64,000 bases of DNA from Agapetus fuscipes (GCA_951799405.1 OX637350.1:4387852-4451851), one strand, 5' to 3'; positions 31,335 to 42,200 are shown, counted from the first letter of the stretch. Numbers and translations: made by a program. The notes: generated by a model not told the origin, from the letters alone.

Positions 31335-31590
31335 TCTATAATCTAGGTTGCAAGGATATATTCATTTAAAGTTCTCAAATGCATGCCCACAAACAAACAC
31401 GTGTACATAGTTCGTGCCTACAAATGCTGAATGTGTACTTACAAATAAAATCCAAACCTCAAATGAACATAAGCCCTACAACTTTTGCCGACCTTCCCTG
31501 ACACAGGGGTGACATTGGCAAAGTGAAACATTTTTTACAGTATGGGTGGTCAGCCTCACATCAACCTTTAAGTCAAGGAATAAAAGGTGA
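31335..31590 (-). repeat. R1 retroposon, full length (right arm)
   Basis: Starts CTATAATCTAGGTTGCAAGG and ends ACCTTTAAGTCAAGGAA. CATTCAGCATTTG-type middle, so a different subfamily from its partner: two independent insertions rather than an inverted duplication. Confidence 0.85.
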
Positions 31591-32099
31591 CAAATCATAT
31601 TCAAAACTTACATGCTTAGCTATCATTAATTAACCTATCACAAGTGCCATGCAACCTGGCCAATTTAGGTCACATTTTTTTCTCTATTAAAATAAGCGGA
31701 CTCCATTCTCTAGGCATTATTTTATTTTTTATATTCTTAATTTCCGTCCTTCCTTGTGTGATATCCATGTATTTTTATGAATGAAATTTACCTTTGAATG
31801 TCTGTGGGGGCATGGGACAAAATACCTACAGATTTAATTCTGAAATTCTTTTTATATACCTACGTCTTCAACTTTTTCAAAAAAAAAAAAAAAAAATTAT
31901 ATTCATGTCAAGTATGTACGAGTACATAGGACAATGGACTTAGTACATAATTAAAAAAATAGCAGTATTCTCCACAGACAAATGTCACAAATCTAAAAAT
32001 AACTTTTTGTGAGTTTAATAGTTTTATTTTGACATGGGAGTAAGGTCTTTTGCAGTCAATAAAAAAACATAATTAGTTTGCTTTTTTCTTAGCAACTCA

Positions 32100-32450
32100 G
32101 CCGCCTTATGTCACAATTTTGTTGTCTGCTGAATTTGTGCCGAGTTCATTTTAAATTTACAACATTGACAGTATTGTGTTTTAAGCAAATTAGAACTATT
32201 AGTACACATATATTTTTACTACTCTTATATTTATAACTAAATATTGCTGTGTCAAAACATTCTTATAGAAATCTCATATTTTATGGATTTTATTATTTTT
32301 TTTCTACATTATTTGACTATATCATGTTTATAATATTAATTTAGAATGCAATCTTTATTGTATATTTTTTCTAGGTATAAATGAGTAAAGTGCCTTTGTA
32401 TATTTTTCACATTTAAATTCTAAGACAGCATTAAATGCATTTTTTTTCCA
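32100..32450. other. AT-rich stretch, nothing recognised
   Basis: No open frame of note and no match to the other repeat families. Homopolymer T runs only. Confidence 0.4.
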
Positions 32451-32454
32451 TCAG

Positions 32455-32540
32455 TGTTATTCCAGCACAGCAAATCCATGGTTCATCCGCCTACTGAAGT
32501 GAATTTCTCCTACAAAAAAATAATGTACCGTGGATCATCT
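32455..32540 (+). repeat. Interspersed repeat (CAGCAAATCCATGGTTCATC family)
   Basis: CACAGCAAATCCATGGTTCA, TCCGCC and GGATCATCTATGG match 43190-43290 in the same orientation. Confidence 0.5.
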
Positions 32541-32574
32541 ATGGTTGCGAATCAGTTGGCTTTTTTAATAGGGG

Positions 32575-32745
32575 CTGTTACGCGATATTGTTACTCCACT
32601 CCAAAAGATTAGGTTTCGAGGCGTTCCTTGAAGGGGATGCTGTCGGCAATCTCTCAAACCACAGGTGGCATCCGGTTTCATGTTCTTGGAGCCGCCACTG
32701 CAAAAGCACGCTCACCAAACACTGTTGCAGACTTGCTAAAAATGC
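32575..32745 (-). mobile_element. L2/CR1-like LINE, RT C-terminal tail
   Basis: Minus frame gives VFGERAFAVAAPRT, stop, NRMPPVV, stop, EIADSIPFKERLET. Same conserved block as 6771-6974 with several stops, hence older. Confidence 0.7.
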
Positions 32746-32805
32746 TCATTGACCAATGTTCTGGCTCCAGGTAGCCTGGCGGATCCAGTGATGTCACGGC
32801 TTAGC

Positions 32806-32985
32806 TAGCCGACCGCGCTGCGTTTTAGCGGGACTCAAATTCTCTGCATTTTATTTTAGAAAATCTTCAATGAAATCTTTATTTTAACTACTTAAAAAAT
32901 ACATGGTTGTGATCCTTAAAATGTACCTACTTTACACAACCATAGCATTTTCAACCGTATTCCAGACCACTGCAATTACCCATTG
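32806..32985 (-). repeat. Interspersed repeat G, copy 2
   Basis: CGCTGCGTTTTAGCGGGACT, ACATGGTTGTGATCC and CATAGCATTTTCAACCGT are the reverse of 24450-24620. Confidence 0.65.
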
Positions 32986-33199
32986 TTTTCTTTTTAAACC
33001 AGTTTACTTGATGAGTCCCGCTAGGTATAGTGGTGCCCTCTCATAGAGTGTCCTCTGTGTTGTTTGAACATAATTGATATATGGGGTGGAATCGAAGCCA
33101 ATATAGCTCACACAACAGCAGTCTTATGTATGAGTACTCGGTCTTATGCATGAGTACTCGGATTTCTTATGTACAAGTCTGTATTCATCATGAACTAGA

Positions 33200-34060
33200 G
33201 TCTACTGAGCTGAGACTGTGGATTTAATGTTGTAGGAATAACACTTTATATATTCATGTTACTTAGTCCGAGTTTTCAAATCATTTTTACATGAAATGAC
33301 CTCATATATTATATGTATGTCCAAGATAGGGTACTTATACTTAATATTATTTTTTCAGAACACTACTTCCAAAACTGTATTATTTTTGTAACTATTATCT
33401 TTCAATATGGGACGCATGACTACACCTCTGACGTTTGCCCGCCGGGAATAAAGCATTTGGGACATCTGTGCCAAAAATGTTATTCAATCCTTTTTTTTTA
33501 AATTTGTAATTAAGAAATTTAAAAAATCATGTTCATTGATGTATTATTAATTTAAAGATTGTGTTTACTTGTATTCAGTATTCTTTTCTCATAGTATTTT
33601 TTATTATGTTTTTTCTTATTATATATCTAAGACATACATGTGAATACAATAAGAATTAAGTAAATAGATTTGACATACCCATTCCACAATGTTGTATTAC
33701 TGATGAAATATATATTTTTTGTTTTTTTTGAAAATACTATATTTGTTTATAGCAAAAGAAAATATATACAAATATACTAATGGCCTTTCATTTTTTTTTA
33801 TATTTTATCCAAAAATTGTCCTTGGAGTAGTTGCACTGGAATTTCAAATGAATCATTTTTTAAATAAGCGCATGTTCGAATCCTGTCATGTCCAATCGAC
33901 GATAAATTTGACCTTCCTTCGATAATTTATATCATTGAGTTCTTATTAATAAATAATTATATTTTTAAATTAAAATTGAAGATGTTAATACCTATTTTTG
34001 GATAGGCAAATTACATTTAAAAAAATCATTATATGAGACACATACGTCTCAGAAAATGAT
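33200..34060. other. AT-rich intergenic stretch with one possible exon-like segment
   Basis: Mostly low-complexity A/T. At 33360 an acceptor-like TTATTTTTTCAG precedes an open segment ending YGTHDYTSDVCPPGIKHLGH, then LCQKCYSILFF and a stop at 33501. No domain recognised and no partner exon found. Confidence 0.25.
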
Positions 34061-34061
34061 T

Positions 34062-34540
34062 CCTTGACTTAAGTATATCGCACGCTTTATCATAAAGAGC
34101 AATAACTCAAAAAATAAGAATGTTGGGAAATCACGTTTGAAGTTCACAGACAACCAGTACAACTTGTATGGGATGAAAAAGGCGTCCGATGTTTTATCTC
34201 GGTCATATTCGTCCAAATTGAACGGCTGTCGCATTCTACCTATTCTTCTCGCATTGTTGCGTTTTATTACAAAATCTCGATTTTCCCAATTTTTGAGTTA
34301 TTGCTCTTTATTATTAAACGTTCGATATGTTGGTATGAGGCTGACCACACATACTGTTAAAAGATGGTCCACTTTGCCAATTTGGCAAAAGTTGCAGGGC
34401 TTATGTTCATTTTAGATTGGGTTTTTATATTGTAGGTTCACACGCGGCATGTGTGAGCGTTTAGAACTTATATGTGTGCTTGTGGGAATGCATTTAATAT
34501 GAATCTCAAATGATATATATCTTTGCAACTTAGATTTAGA
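34062..34540 (+). repeat. R1 retroposon split by a TA-MITE
   Basis: TTCCTTGACTTA (34061-34072) and GTTGGTATGAGGCTGACC (34328 on) are the two sides of one R1 copy; the 248-bp MITE at 34078-34325 lies between. It ends CTTTGCAACTTAGATTTAGA. Confidence 0.8.
34078..34325. mobile_element. TA-target MITE, 248 bp, inside R1
   Basis: Termini TCGCACGCTTTATCATAAAG and the complement of CTTTATTATTAAACGTTCGA, TA on both sides. A second copy (49253-49501) is in opposite orientation internally and also sits in an R1 copy. A TA target suggests Tc1/mariner-type mobilisation; no transposase is present. Confidence 0.85.
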
Positions 34541-34544
34541 TGTG

Positions 34545-34745
34545 TCTCTGAAAGATCATGACTGGACATTGAGTGCAAGAAAAGTGGGGAGACCAGACTG
34601 AGGTGGGAGAACGGAGTGAAAAGCACAACTTCTCCAGGAGACGAGTTGGAAGTCAGCCACTGAGGACAGGAGGAACTGGACACGAATACTACAGGAGGAC
34701 GAGGAGAGATATGGGTTTATATCACCATTGGAAGGAAAATAAGAC
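34545..34745 (+). mobile_element. LINE ORF2 tail fragment
   Basis: Frames give SLKDHDWTLSARKVGRPD, then SWKSATEDRRNWTRILQEDE: GRP---W and the (W)--A-DR--W block that ends many insect LINE proteins. Confidence 0.55.
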
Positions 34746-35249
34746 AATTTCGACTGTATACTTATTTGTACATTGAAGCTTTAACGGCCGATTCTTGTTG
34801 ACAAAACAATCACTTTTATATCAGTATACTTATTGCAAGCCAAAACGATTACTGATATCTCTTTGAGTTTGTTTTTGGGAAATCTCTTTGGCGGGTCTAT
34901 GACACTTGTAAGAGTGAGCTTCGTCTTATCCTTTTTGTACATAAATGTGTTGGAATATTTTTGCTTTTGATTCGAGCCCCAAAAATAATTAAAAGTATAT
35001 TGTATCTCTAATAAATAATTTTCAAAAAGTCTATGAGGGCCTGGTTGTGACTGTTTTAAAAACTAAGCCCTCGTACAAATTTATATCAAAAAATATTTGT
35101 ATATTTTTCTTTTTTTTATAAATAAGTATATTTTTCGAAAATGTCTCGGGGGGCGCTAGGACGCAGGGGCCCTGGTTGGGTCATACAGCTCGAACCGCCC
35201 TTTATCCGGGCCCGCCTATATAAAGCCTTTACAATTATTCATCAAACAC

Positions 35250-35470
35250 AGACTCACCTCAAAACTATGAGCACTTGGCTTTTCATGACTCATTCCTTTG
35301 CCAAACTGCCCGTTTATGGAATAATCTACTGGTGTCTGTGTTCCCTTCTCAATTTAATTCATTTTTATTCAAAACCAACATCTATCAATCTTGCAGCACC
35401 CCACGACAGAAGTAACACCTTTGCGGCACCCTTCCAGGGTGACATATACCCTCAGGCAATCATTTCTTAA
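35250..35470 (+). mobile_element. LINE RT tail, family with FPSQFN
   Basis: A + frame reads QTARLWNNLLVSVFPSQFNS, then FLFKTNIYQS, with the downstream AAPHDRSNTFAAPFQGD in another frame. This RLWN-LP-SVFP-----FK--I motif is the common LINE ORF2 end. The related copy at 55950-56165 shares PHDRSNNSSNTFAAPFQGDI. Confidence 0.65.
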
Positions 35471-35622
35471 AAAGACTGAATAAACCTTGCAGGTATTATA
35501 TTTTGGGTTTGAAATAAACACCGAGACGGGAAATTCTTTCTGATACCTACTCTAGGTGGGATTCGGACCTTAGCTCTTATGCATGGAATTCAAGCACATC
35601 TACCAACTGCGCTGTCGACCGG
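35450..35622 (-). mobile_element. SINE-B head and body
   Basis: Minus strand: GGTCGACAGCGCAGTTGGTA (A box), GGTCCGAATCCCACC (B box), then AATTTCCCGTCTCGG and GAAATAAACAC in the body. Tail missing; joins the LINE tail to its left. Confidence 0.75.
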
Positions 35623-35750
35623 AAAATAAATACGAAGATAAATTGATAAAATCAAGAGGCCTCTACATGCTTGATCGTCCCTAGTCCGGCATATTTCTTA
35701 ATCAAGACCCATCGGCTATAAGGCTGGACTTTGATAAAAGTACAGCCAGG

Positions 35751-35978
35751 CCCAGATTAATACCACTGGGGGCCCTGGTGCGGGGAAATTCATGAGTGAC
35801 ACCAACTCCCTTCTTTCCTACTCCCACCCCTTCATCCTCATCTACCATAGTCGAGTATGGACAACGAGAGTAAAAAAAAAAAAAAGTAGTTAAAAATATT
35901 TTTATGAAACGTCTTGGTGGCCCCTAGGACGCAAGACCCTGGTTGGGCTTCGCCGCTCGAACCACCCTTAATTCGGGC
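35751..35978. mobile_element. TIR element with CAGGCCC ends
   Basis: Left CAGGCCCAGATTAATACCAC and the complement of the right end CTTAATTCGGGCCTG agree over ~15 bp. One end also occurs at 55845-55910. CAGG ends recall hAT MITEs, but I see no convincing 8-bp duplication. Confidence 0.5.
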
Positions 35979-35984
35979 CTGCCC

Positions 35985-36160
35985 ACCGAGGGTGTCTAAA
36001 ACGATCTCTTGTTTTGGAGTTTATTTCAAACCCAATACAAAATACTAACAAAGTTCACTCAGCATTTTCTTCAAGATTGAGTACCAGCCCCATCGGGAGC
36101 TGGAAAACCCCTGCTTCAACTGAAGTGGTTGATGTAAGGATAGCCCCATTAGGTACCTTA
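35985..36160 (+). mobile_element. SINE-B body
   Basis: CACCGAGGGTGTCTAAAACG, TTTATTTCAAACCCAATAC, GAGTACCAGCCCCATCGGGA and CAACTGAAGTGGTTGATGTA are in canonical order. The tRNA head was lost where the CAGGCCC element adjoins. Confidence 0.75.
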
Positions 36161-36211
36161 TAATTAGTTCACTTACCATAAGTAGTAACAATAAAAAGTT
36201 TATCCAGTTTT

Positions 36212-36916
36212 ACCTTAAGATGACGATTTATTTGGTGAGCGCTGTTTGTGTGTGTATCACACCTCAAGAGCCGTCTGCGAGCTTGGTTGTTGCTGTAGAA
36301 AGCGCCAATTCTCAAACAAGACCCATATCCTGTGTCCCGGAGAGAGTGGAATACAAAATGTGCCTGTTGGTATTTAAATCACTCAGAGGAACGGCCCCTT
36401 CTTACTTAGCCGAACTATGTAAGCTTCACGAGATTTTAGATAAGCGGTGCACTCTTCGCTCGGCGCAAAGTGATGCTATCAACAAGCTGAAAATGCCATC
36501 TCGACGGAGCAGAACGGGCTTTGGGGATAGGGCGTTCAGTTCGGCGGGACCGTTGTGCTGGAACCGGCTGCCTTTGAAGCTGAGGACGGAAACCAGCGAG
36601 GAGCGCTTCAGGAAGGAGCTGAAGACCACCATCTTCACAAGAAGAGAGTGAGTGGTGGGCGCCCTTGGGGTGGCTGGAGCCACTAAACGGCGCCCAAAAG
36701 AAGAAAGAAAAAGAAGTCATCCAAATATATATATATATATATCCTGTAAGGCTGGATGGATCGGTCTTTGGTAAAGGTTTATGATTTTTTCAACCCAGCG
36801 AAGAGCAAATTTTAAAATATAAATGGTATACAGGTATTTTTTGTGCTCCGCCGGGATTCGAACCCACAACCTTCCATTCACGAGTCCGAAGTGTTACCAC
36901 TGGACTACGGACTGGT
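36212..36916 (-). mobile_element. SINE-A split by a LINE insertion
   Basis: Tail and body at 36220-36333, then a 405-bp LINE insert, then the rest of body and head at 36748-36916 (GGATTCGAACCCACAACC). The two parts rejoin exactly at ATATCCTGT. Head boxes well preserved. Confidence 0.9.
36334..36738 (+). mobile_element. 5'-truncated L2/CR1-like LINE with 9-bp target duplication
   Basis: Encodes PERVEYKMCLLVFKSLRGTA, PSYLAEL and TGFGDRAFSSAGPLCWNRLP, ending FRKELKTTIFTRRE with a stop at about 36651. A 3' end with AAGAAGAAAGAAAAAGAAG and (AT)n follows. ATATCCTGT flanks both sides (36325-36333, 36739-36747). The coding end is uninterrupted for ~106 codons, so the insertion is comparatively young. 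Confidence 0.85.
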
Positions 36917-37195
36917 CTATTTTATAAACCGTGACATACCTAAACCTAAACTATTTAAATTTGAAAAAAACAACTTCGGCTAACACTAATTTTAATGAAC
37001 ATTGAACACTATGTATTCACATTCATAAAGCTGTAGTTTTCTGAAATAAAAAAATTAACAAATAAAATAAATAAACACCCATTTCTAAGTTAGAGTGAAT
37101 CAACATATGTGCAGAATTAAAGTAACAGATGAAAAATACTTTTCAAACATGAAAGATAAACACGTGTAGGTATATAATGTAATAGGACCTATTGG

Positions 37196-37791
37196 TAGAG
37201 ATGTGCAAAAGCGGTGCCATAATTTCCCAAAAAGCGGTTCCAAGATTATCAAAAAGCGGTGTTATACGGTGTAATCGCCAAAATACCAGCAAATCGCTAA
37301 ATATATTATAATTTAAATAAATAATTCCACATATCGAGTTTAAATATTTTTTATTATAACGACTTCCCGCAACACGGGCGCAAGCAGTGTGCGGAACTCA
37401 CGACAGAGTGCGTCAGGAACGATCGAGTGCGATATATCGAACGGAGCATCATGGGAGTATCGATGGTCGAAAAATATTGCAAACAGCAAAACTTCGATTT
37501 TCGAGAAGATTTCTTTACGTAGGCGTTGTTTGAGCGTCGCGACGAATTATTCAGTGTTTTTTTTGTTAAAAATCAAGTGCGGATGACGAAAATTAGGCGT
37601 TTTTCGTGGTATCAACGTATATAATGTGGAAATTCGCGCCAAGAGTCAGATATTGGAAATTTCGCGATATTGCGAAATGCTTATTTTGCTAGAAACATGT
37701 TCCCTAACCTCCAAATCGTCGAGAATTGAAGTCAAAACGTCATAAAATAACAATTCGCGTTTTCGTGAGATGCGAAATTTACACATCTCTA
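37196..37791. mobile_element. Non-autonomous hAT element, 596 bp
   Basis: Ends TAGAGATGTGCAAA and TTTACACATCTCTA are inverted repeats; flanks CCTATTGG (37188-37195) and CCTATTAG (37792-37799) match at 7 of 8. The interior has repeated AAAGCGGT words near the left end and no transposase frame; an open frame at 37389-37586 is unsupported. Confidence 0.8.
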
Positions 37792-37914
37792 CCTATTAGT
37801 AATCTGATTTTATTTTCGTTTGGTAAAACCCCCATCATGTGTGTTTTCTGCGAACTCTAGATGGAAGCGGTCAGATGAGTCATCACAGCTTGTAAACAGT
37901 GATAGGTTAGAACT

Positions 37915-38030
37915 ACACAGTAACAAAATGACGCATGACAGAACAACACATAACAGAACATCACAATGACATTAGGTACATCACATGACAAAACAACACA
38001 GAAAATACATCACTATGACAAGTTATGTAT
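37915..38030. repeat. Degenerate CATGACAAAACAACACA repeat
   Basis: Irregular reiteration of TGACA, AACA and CACA words. An inverted counterpart is at 38583-38655, with a SINE-A between the two. Confidence 0.6.
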
Positions 38031-38125
38031 TTTCTGTATTGTGCCGTTTATAGAATGTAGGTAGGTATCGTTTATAGTATGTTCTGTTTTATGTATGTAA
38101 TTAAATTAAATTTTAATAAATTAGG

Positions 38126-38413
38126 CTGTTTTATTTGGTGAGCGCTGTTTTGTGTGTATCACACAAAAAAAACCCTCTGCGAGCTTGGTCGTCGCTGTAG
38201 AAAGCACCAATTCTCAAGCAAGACCCAGTTGTTGTAAGGCTGGATGGACCTTTTGATGACCGGTCTTTGGTATCTAAAGGTTTATAAATTTTTCAACCCA
38301 GCGAAGAGCAAATTTGAAAATATAAATGGTACATTTTTTGTGCTCCGCCGGGATTCGAACCCACAACCTTCCAGTTACGAGTCCTAAGTGTTACCACTTG
38401 GACTACGGACCGA
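38126..38413 (-). mobile_element. SINE-A, nearly complete
   Basis: Tail at left (TTTATTTGGTGAGCGC; CTCAAGAG replaced by an A-run), body intact, head at 38340-38413 with B box GGTTCGAATCC and A box TAGTCCAAGTGG (one-base insertion). No 5S module. Confidence 0.85.
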
Positions 38414-38582
38414 TTGTTACCGTATTTGATGTATTGAAGTGAAGGATGGACAGTGAATGATAGTGAAATGAGTTACTTACTTATCAAGGTCCAATAAACA
38501 GAATCCTTATTCAACAGCTTCAGTTCCTTCTCTCTCGTGTTAGCTAAGTTCTCTGTGTTAACCACTAGACTACGAACCGGTA

Positions 38583-38655
38583 ATATGTGATGTGATGTTT
38601 TGTCATGTGTCTTAATGTCATATTATGTCGTTTTGTCACTGTGTCGTTCTAACGT
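38583..38655. repeat. Inverted counterpart of 37915-38030
   Basis: TGATGTGATGTTTTGTCATG and GTCGTTTTGTCACTGTGTCG read as the complement of the CATGACAAAACA repeat. Confidence 0.5.
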
Positions 38656-39194
38656 GGAACCCTTGTAAACACTCCAACGCATCAAAATTACACATTATCA
38701 TTAATAAGTACCGAAGTATAAAGTGTACGTTCACCGAAAATGTAGCAAGAATAAAACGCTCTATAGAGACGCTATTTACGTTTCCATTTACTTTTTTTGT
38801 GCAACGCCATGGATGCGTTTAACTGTAAAGTTATAAACTTGGGTGAAGATTAGTAGGTACTCAGAGAAAAAGGGCAACTAAGAAAAATGTGTTTTCTTTC
38901 GTTAAAATTAATTAAAAATTAAATTATAGTGAATATGATACAAGATCATAAAAAAATAGGTAGGTACAAGACATGGGCGTAACTAGGAAGGGGCAGGGGG
39001 GGGCTGGAAGAGAAAAAGTAACCTTAATAATCCAAAATCATTATTAAATAAGTGTTGCAATTACTGAAATGACCATTATTCGATCATGGCTTGCCCCCCC
39101 CCCCCTCTTTTCTCAGTGCTTGTTTGGCTTATCTACCATTTGATTCAAAGATGATAAATGCCTCTACAATCAATTGCGAATGAATGGAATATCC

Positions 39195-39305
39195 AGAGTC
39201 ATAATAAAAGAAGAGCCTGCATGAAGAAGGTTATGACTCTGGAGGAAATGAAAGAAGTATGTAAGGACAGAAAGAAATGGCGGTTGATCTGTAATGTTGG
39301 CGGCT
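39195..39305 (+). mobile_element. LINE 3'-terminal fragment
   Basis: GACTCTGGAGGAAATGAAAG, GTATGTAAGGACAGAAAGAA, ATGTTGGCGGCTAGGG encode LEEMKEVCKDRKKWRLICN, the clearest version of this LINE's terminal peptide. Confidence 0.65.
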
Positions 39306-39952
39306 AGGGTTTATTAAAATGAAAGGTCATTGGGCATAATCTGACCCGGTTTTCGAAATATTTGCTACAAAAATCAAATTATTGGTAAATTATTGAGGGC
39401 TAGCCTACATTTCATTTTGTGATGTTAAAAAAAAAAAAAACCGCGGGGGTAGTCTGAAATACAACTATTGAAATTGAATTGAAATGTGTTTAAAAATATT
39501 ACGTAGGTATCAATTAAGTATTGTAATCAATAAAAATAACATGAACGTTTGCGCCTTCCAATAATGCACGGCCAGAGGCTTGCATTATCCGTTTCAATCG
39601 TTTGATTTAAAAATCGTGTTTGATTTAAAAATGCATCAGATTATTCCTATCGTAATAGTTCATTACCTATCAATTCAATGCAAATAGTCGAAAATGTCTT
39701 ATCATTACCGTATATCACTTACATTTATTTTTTTCAATTTTTGGGCAGATTCCCATACTCTACATTGATGCGACATATATATTCGTAAACTAGGGACGTT
39801 TATCTAAACATCCATACCAATGTTGTCTCTGTAGGCCGTGGGTATAGTTTTCATAGTAAGTTGCCCAGTGACCTTTGTTTTATGTTTTAAGTTTTTGAAG
39901 TCCATGTATATTTTTATTTATTGATTTAAAAAATGTTATTTGTCGTGTATGT

Positions 39953-40205
39953 TCCTTGACTTATAGGTTGGTATGCGGCTGACCACCCATGCTGTAAAAA
40001 TGGTTTCACTTTGCCAATGTCACCCCTGTTACAGGGAAGGACGGCAAGAGTTGCAGGGTGTATGTCCATTTGAGATTAGTTTTTATTTTGTAGGCTCCCA
40101 TGAGGCATGTGCAAGCGCGAACTTGTACATGTCTGGTTGTGGGAATGCATGTAATGTGAATCTCCAATGTAACATATCTTTGCAACTTAGATTAGATTAG
40201 ATTAG
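39953..40205 (+). repeat. R1 retroposon, full length with (TTAGA)n tail
   Basis: TTCCTTGACTTATAGGTTGG to AACTTAGATTAGATTAGATT, at least three tail units; close to the consensus. Confidence 0.9.
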
Positions 40206-40229
40206 ATGACCTTTCAATGACATTTTCTT

Positions 40230-40380
40230 AAGAATCACATTCTACACAATATGAGCTAAGAAAAACACGTAAACAAACGTGAGAGTTGTTTTAAATATTT
40301 AAAAAAATCAATCTCCAGTTTTCATAAGACACATTGATCCAGTACACATGCAAACATTGCTCATGTGAAATTACCTCGGA
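40230..40380 (+). repeat. Interspersed repeat shared with 4680-4835
   Basis: AATCACATTCTACACAATAT, GAGCTAAGAAAAACACG and CATGTGAAATTACCTC; starts immediately after the R1 tail. Confidence 0.6.
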
Positions 40381-40469
40381 TGGGCATTATACTGTAACGA
40401 GCTTATGGTAGTATTAGTGAATACGTGATCCTTATCACGCTGGTAGAACGCTCTGGTATTGAAATCATC

Positions 40470-40640
40470 CACTATTTTCGAGAACCGTCCGTATGAACGT
40501 ATATAAATGTAAGCCGAAATCGTGTGCAGGGAGGTGCTGATTAAACCATTGAGCCGTGAAGTAGAAAGCCATCAATTGTTGTTAATTGTGTGTTCCCAAA
40601 TCGTGTAAAAAAAATCTTTCAAAATTAATAATTGCAGTTT
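40470..40640 (+). mobile_element. Possible LTR fragment
   Basis: GTATATAAATGTAAGCC (TATA-like), ATTGAGCCGTGAAGTAGAAA and TAATAATTGCAGTTTA are shared in order with the reverse copy at 51560-51720. A TATA followed by a conserved block and A/T-rich end fits an LTR, but neither copy shows a clear TG...CA boundary or target duplication. Confidence 0.35.
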
Positions 40641-41114
40641 AATTAAAAGACAAACATGTAAAATCATATCAATACAAACAGGCACTGAGGGTAATATTTT
40701 TGGTCCTCGGAAGTTTCTCGAGTAAATCAGTTATAAGAGGTTAAAAAAAAGCTTGGAGACCCCTTCTCTGGTTCCTGGTAATTGTTTGCATCTGCATGTT
40801 TCTGTTCTTCGGAGCCTCAACAATACTCTACCATGGAATCCATCAGCGTTTTCCTCGTATCCAACTCAGTACCACCTCAGTACGCGATTGGCCGCCGAGC
40901 GAGGAGCATCGAGTTTCTGTTATTTTACCGTGCAAACATTCGCGATGTGATTCAGAAATAAAAACAAGTTTTTAACGAGTGTTTACCAGCGGCATAAAGC
41001 AATAAATTCATATAAAAATAACCTATAAATCAAAATACAAAGTGATATTCATAGTACTCTGTTTACCGTCTATAATCTATCTATAATCTAAGCTAATATC
41101 TATCTATATTCTAT

Positions 41115-41375
41115 AATAATCTAAGCTGCAAAGATATATATCATTTAAGATTTATATTAAATGCATTCCCACAAGCAGATATGTATAATTTCGCGCTAAC
41201 ACATGCCGCATGTGGACCTACAATATAAAAATCCAATCTCAAATGAACATAAGCCTTGCAACTCTTGCCGTCCTTCCCTGAAACAGGGGTGACATTGGCA
41301 AAGTGAACCAATTTTTTACAGTATGGGTGGTCAGCCGCATAACAACCTATAAGTCAAGGAACATACATGACAAAA
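41115..41375 (-). repeat. R1 retroposon, full length
   Basis: AATCTAAGCTGCAAAGATAT to CCTATAAGTCAAGGAA, with the CACATGCCGCATGTG dyad intact. Confidence 0.85.
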
Positions 41376-41397
41376 TATATTATATATTCTATAATAA

Positions 41398-41615
41398 TAT
41401 AATCTGCAAAGATATGTTAACAGGCTCATATTAAATGCATGCTCACAGACAGGCACATGCAGATTCGCGCCTACACATTCTGCATGTGTGCATAAAAATA
41501 AAAATTAAAAACCTTAAATGAACGTGAACCTTGCTACTCCTGTCGTATTTCCTTGAAACCGGAGTTGCATTGGCAAAAGTGAACCAATTTTACAGCATGG
41601 GTGGTTCATGTAAAT
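41398..41615 (-). repeat. R1 retroposon, diverged
   Basis: ATAATCTGCAAAGATATGTT to ACAGCATGGGTGGTTCATG. Lacks the first ~25 bp of R1. Confidence 0.7.
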
Positions 41616-41694
41616 AAATAAACAGTTTCTAACGCAACTAAGCTACACATGTGTTACTCCTATTCTATTTATCGTTCATTTGTATAAAATATAT

Positions 41695-41830
41695 CTACCG
41701 CAACTGAGCTACATATATAGTGTAACTTTTTGTCTGCGTTATTCTCGAAGGGGTCGCATGTGGCGATTCGGGACCTATTTATTTTTACGGGTAAGGGGGC
41801 CGGCTTTACGTCAACCACTTTAGTTGTATA
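41695..41830 (-). mobile_element. SINE-B tail
   Basis: Minus strand: CCGGCCCCCTTACCCGTAAA, AATCGCCACATGCGACCCCT, GTAACTTCT-like end and CTCAGTTGCGG. A short duplicate of the last ~40 bp lies at 41625-41665. Confidence 0.7.
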
Positions 41831-42139
41831 ATAATTTAGGTAAAAAAAAATACTACCTATGTATTTATTTTTTGCTCGCTCATTCATAAAACGGTTTTAA
41901 TTTTTAGTACGAGTCACTTATTCTTTACAAAAAAGTAAGTAGGTTAAGTTTGATTTTTAGTTAAATAAATCTAAAGATAAAGCCGTTTTAGTTTTAAACT
42001 GTTTCTTTGGCAATATAGGATGTTTTTTGAAAATGAGAAAGATATTATCAAGTCAAGGAAAGAAAATACCTATATTTTTTATTTCGATTAAGCTCCTGAT
42101 TTTTTCAGCTCATTTCATATTCGTACTATAATAATAAAC

Positions 42140-42200
42140 CTTGAGTTATGGGTTGGTATGAGGCTGACCACCCAATGCTGTAAAGAAATGTTTCGGGGAA
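42140..42200 (+). repeat. R1 5' fragment
   Basis: CTTGAGTTATGGGTTGGTAT, GAGGCTGACCACCCAATGCT, then a jump to CGGGGAAGGTCGACAAAAT; the rest is replaced by SINE-C sequence. Confidence 0.65.
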
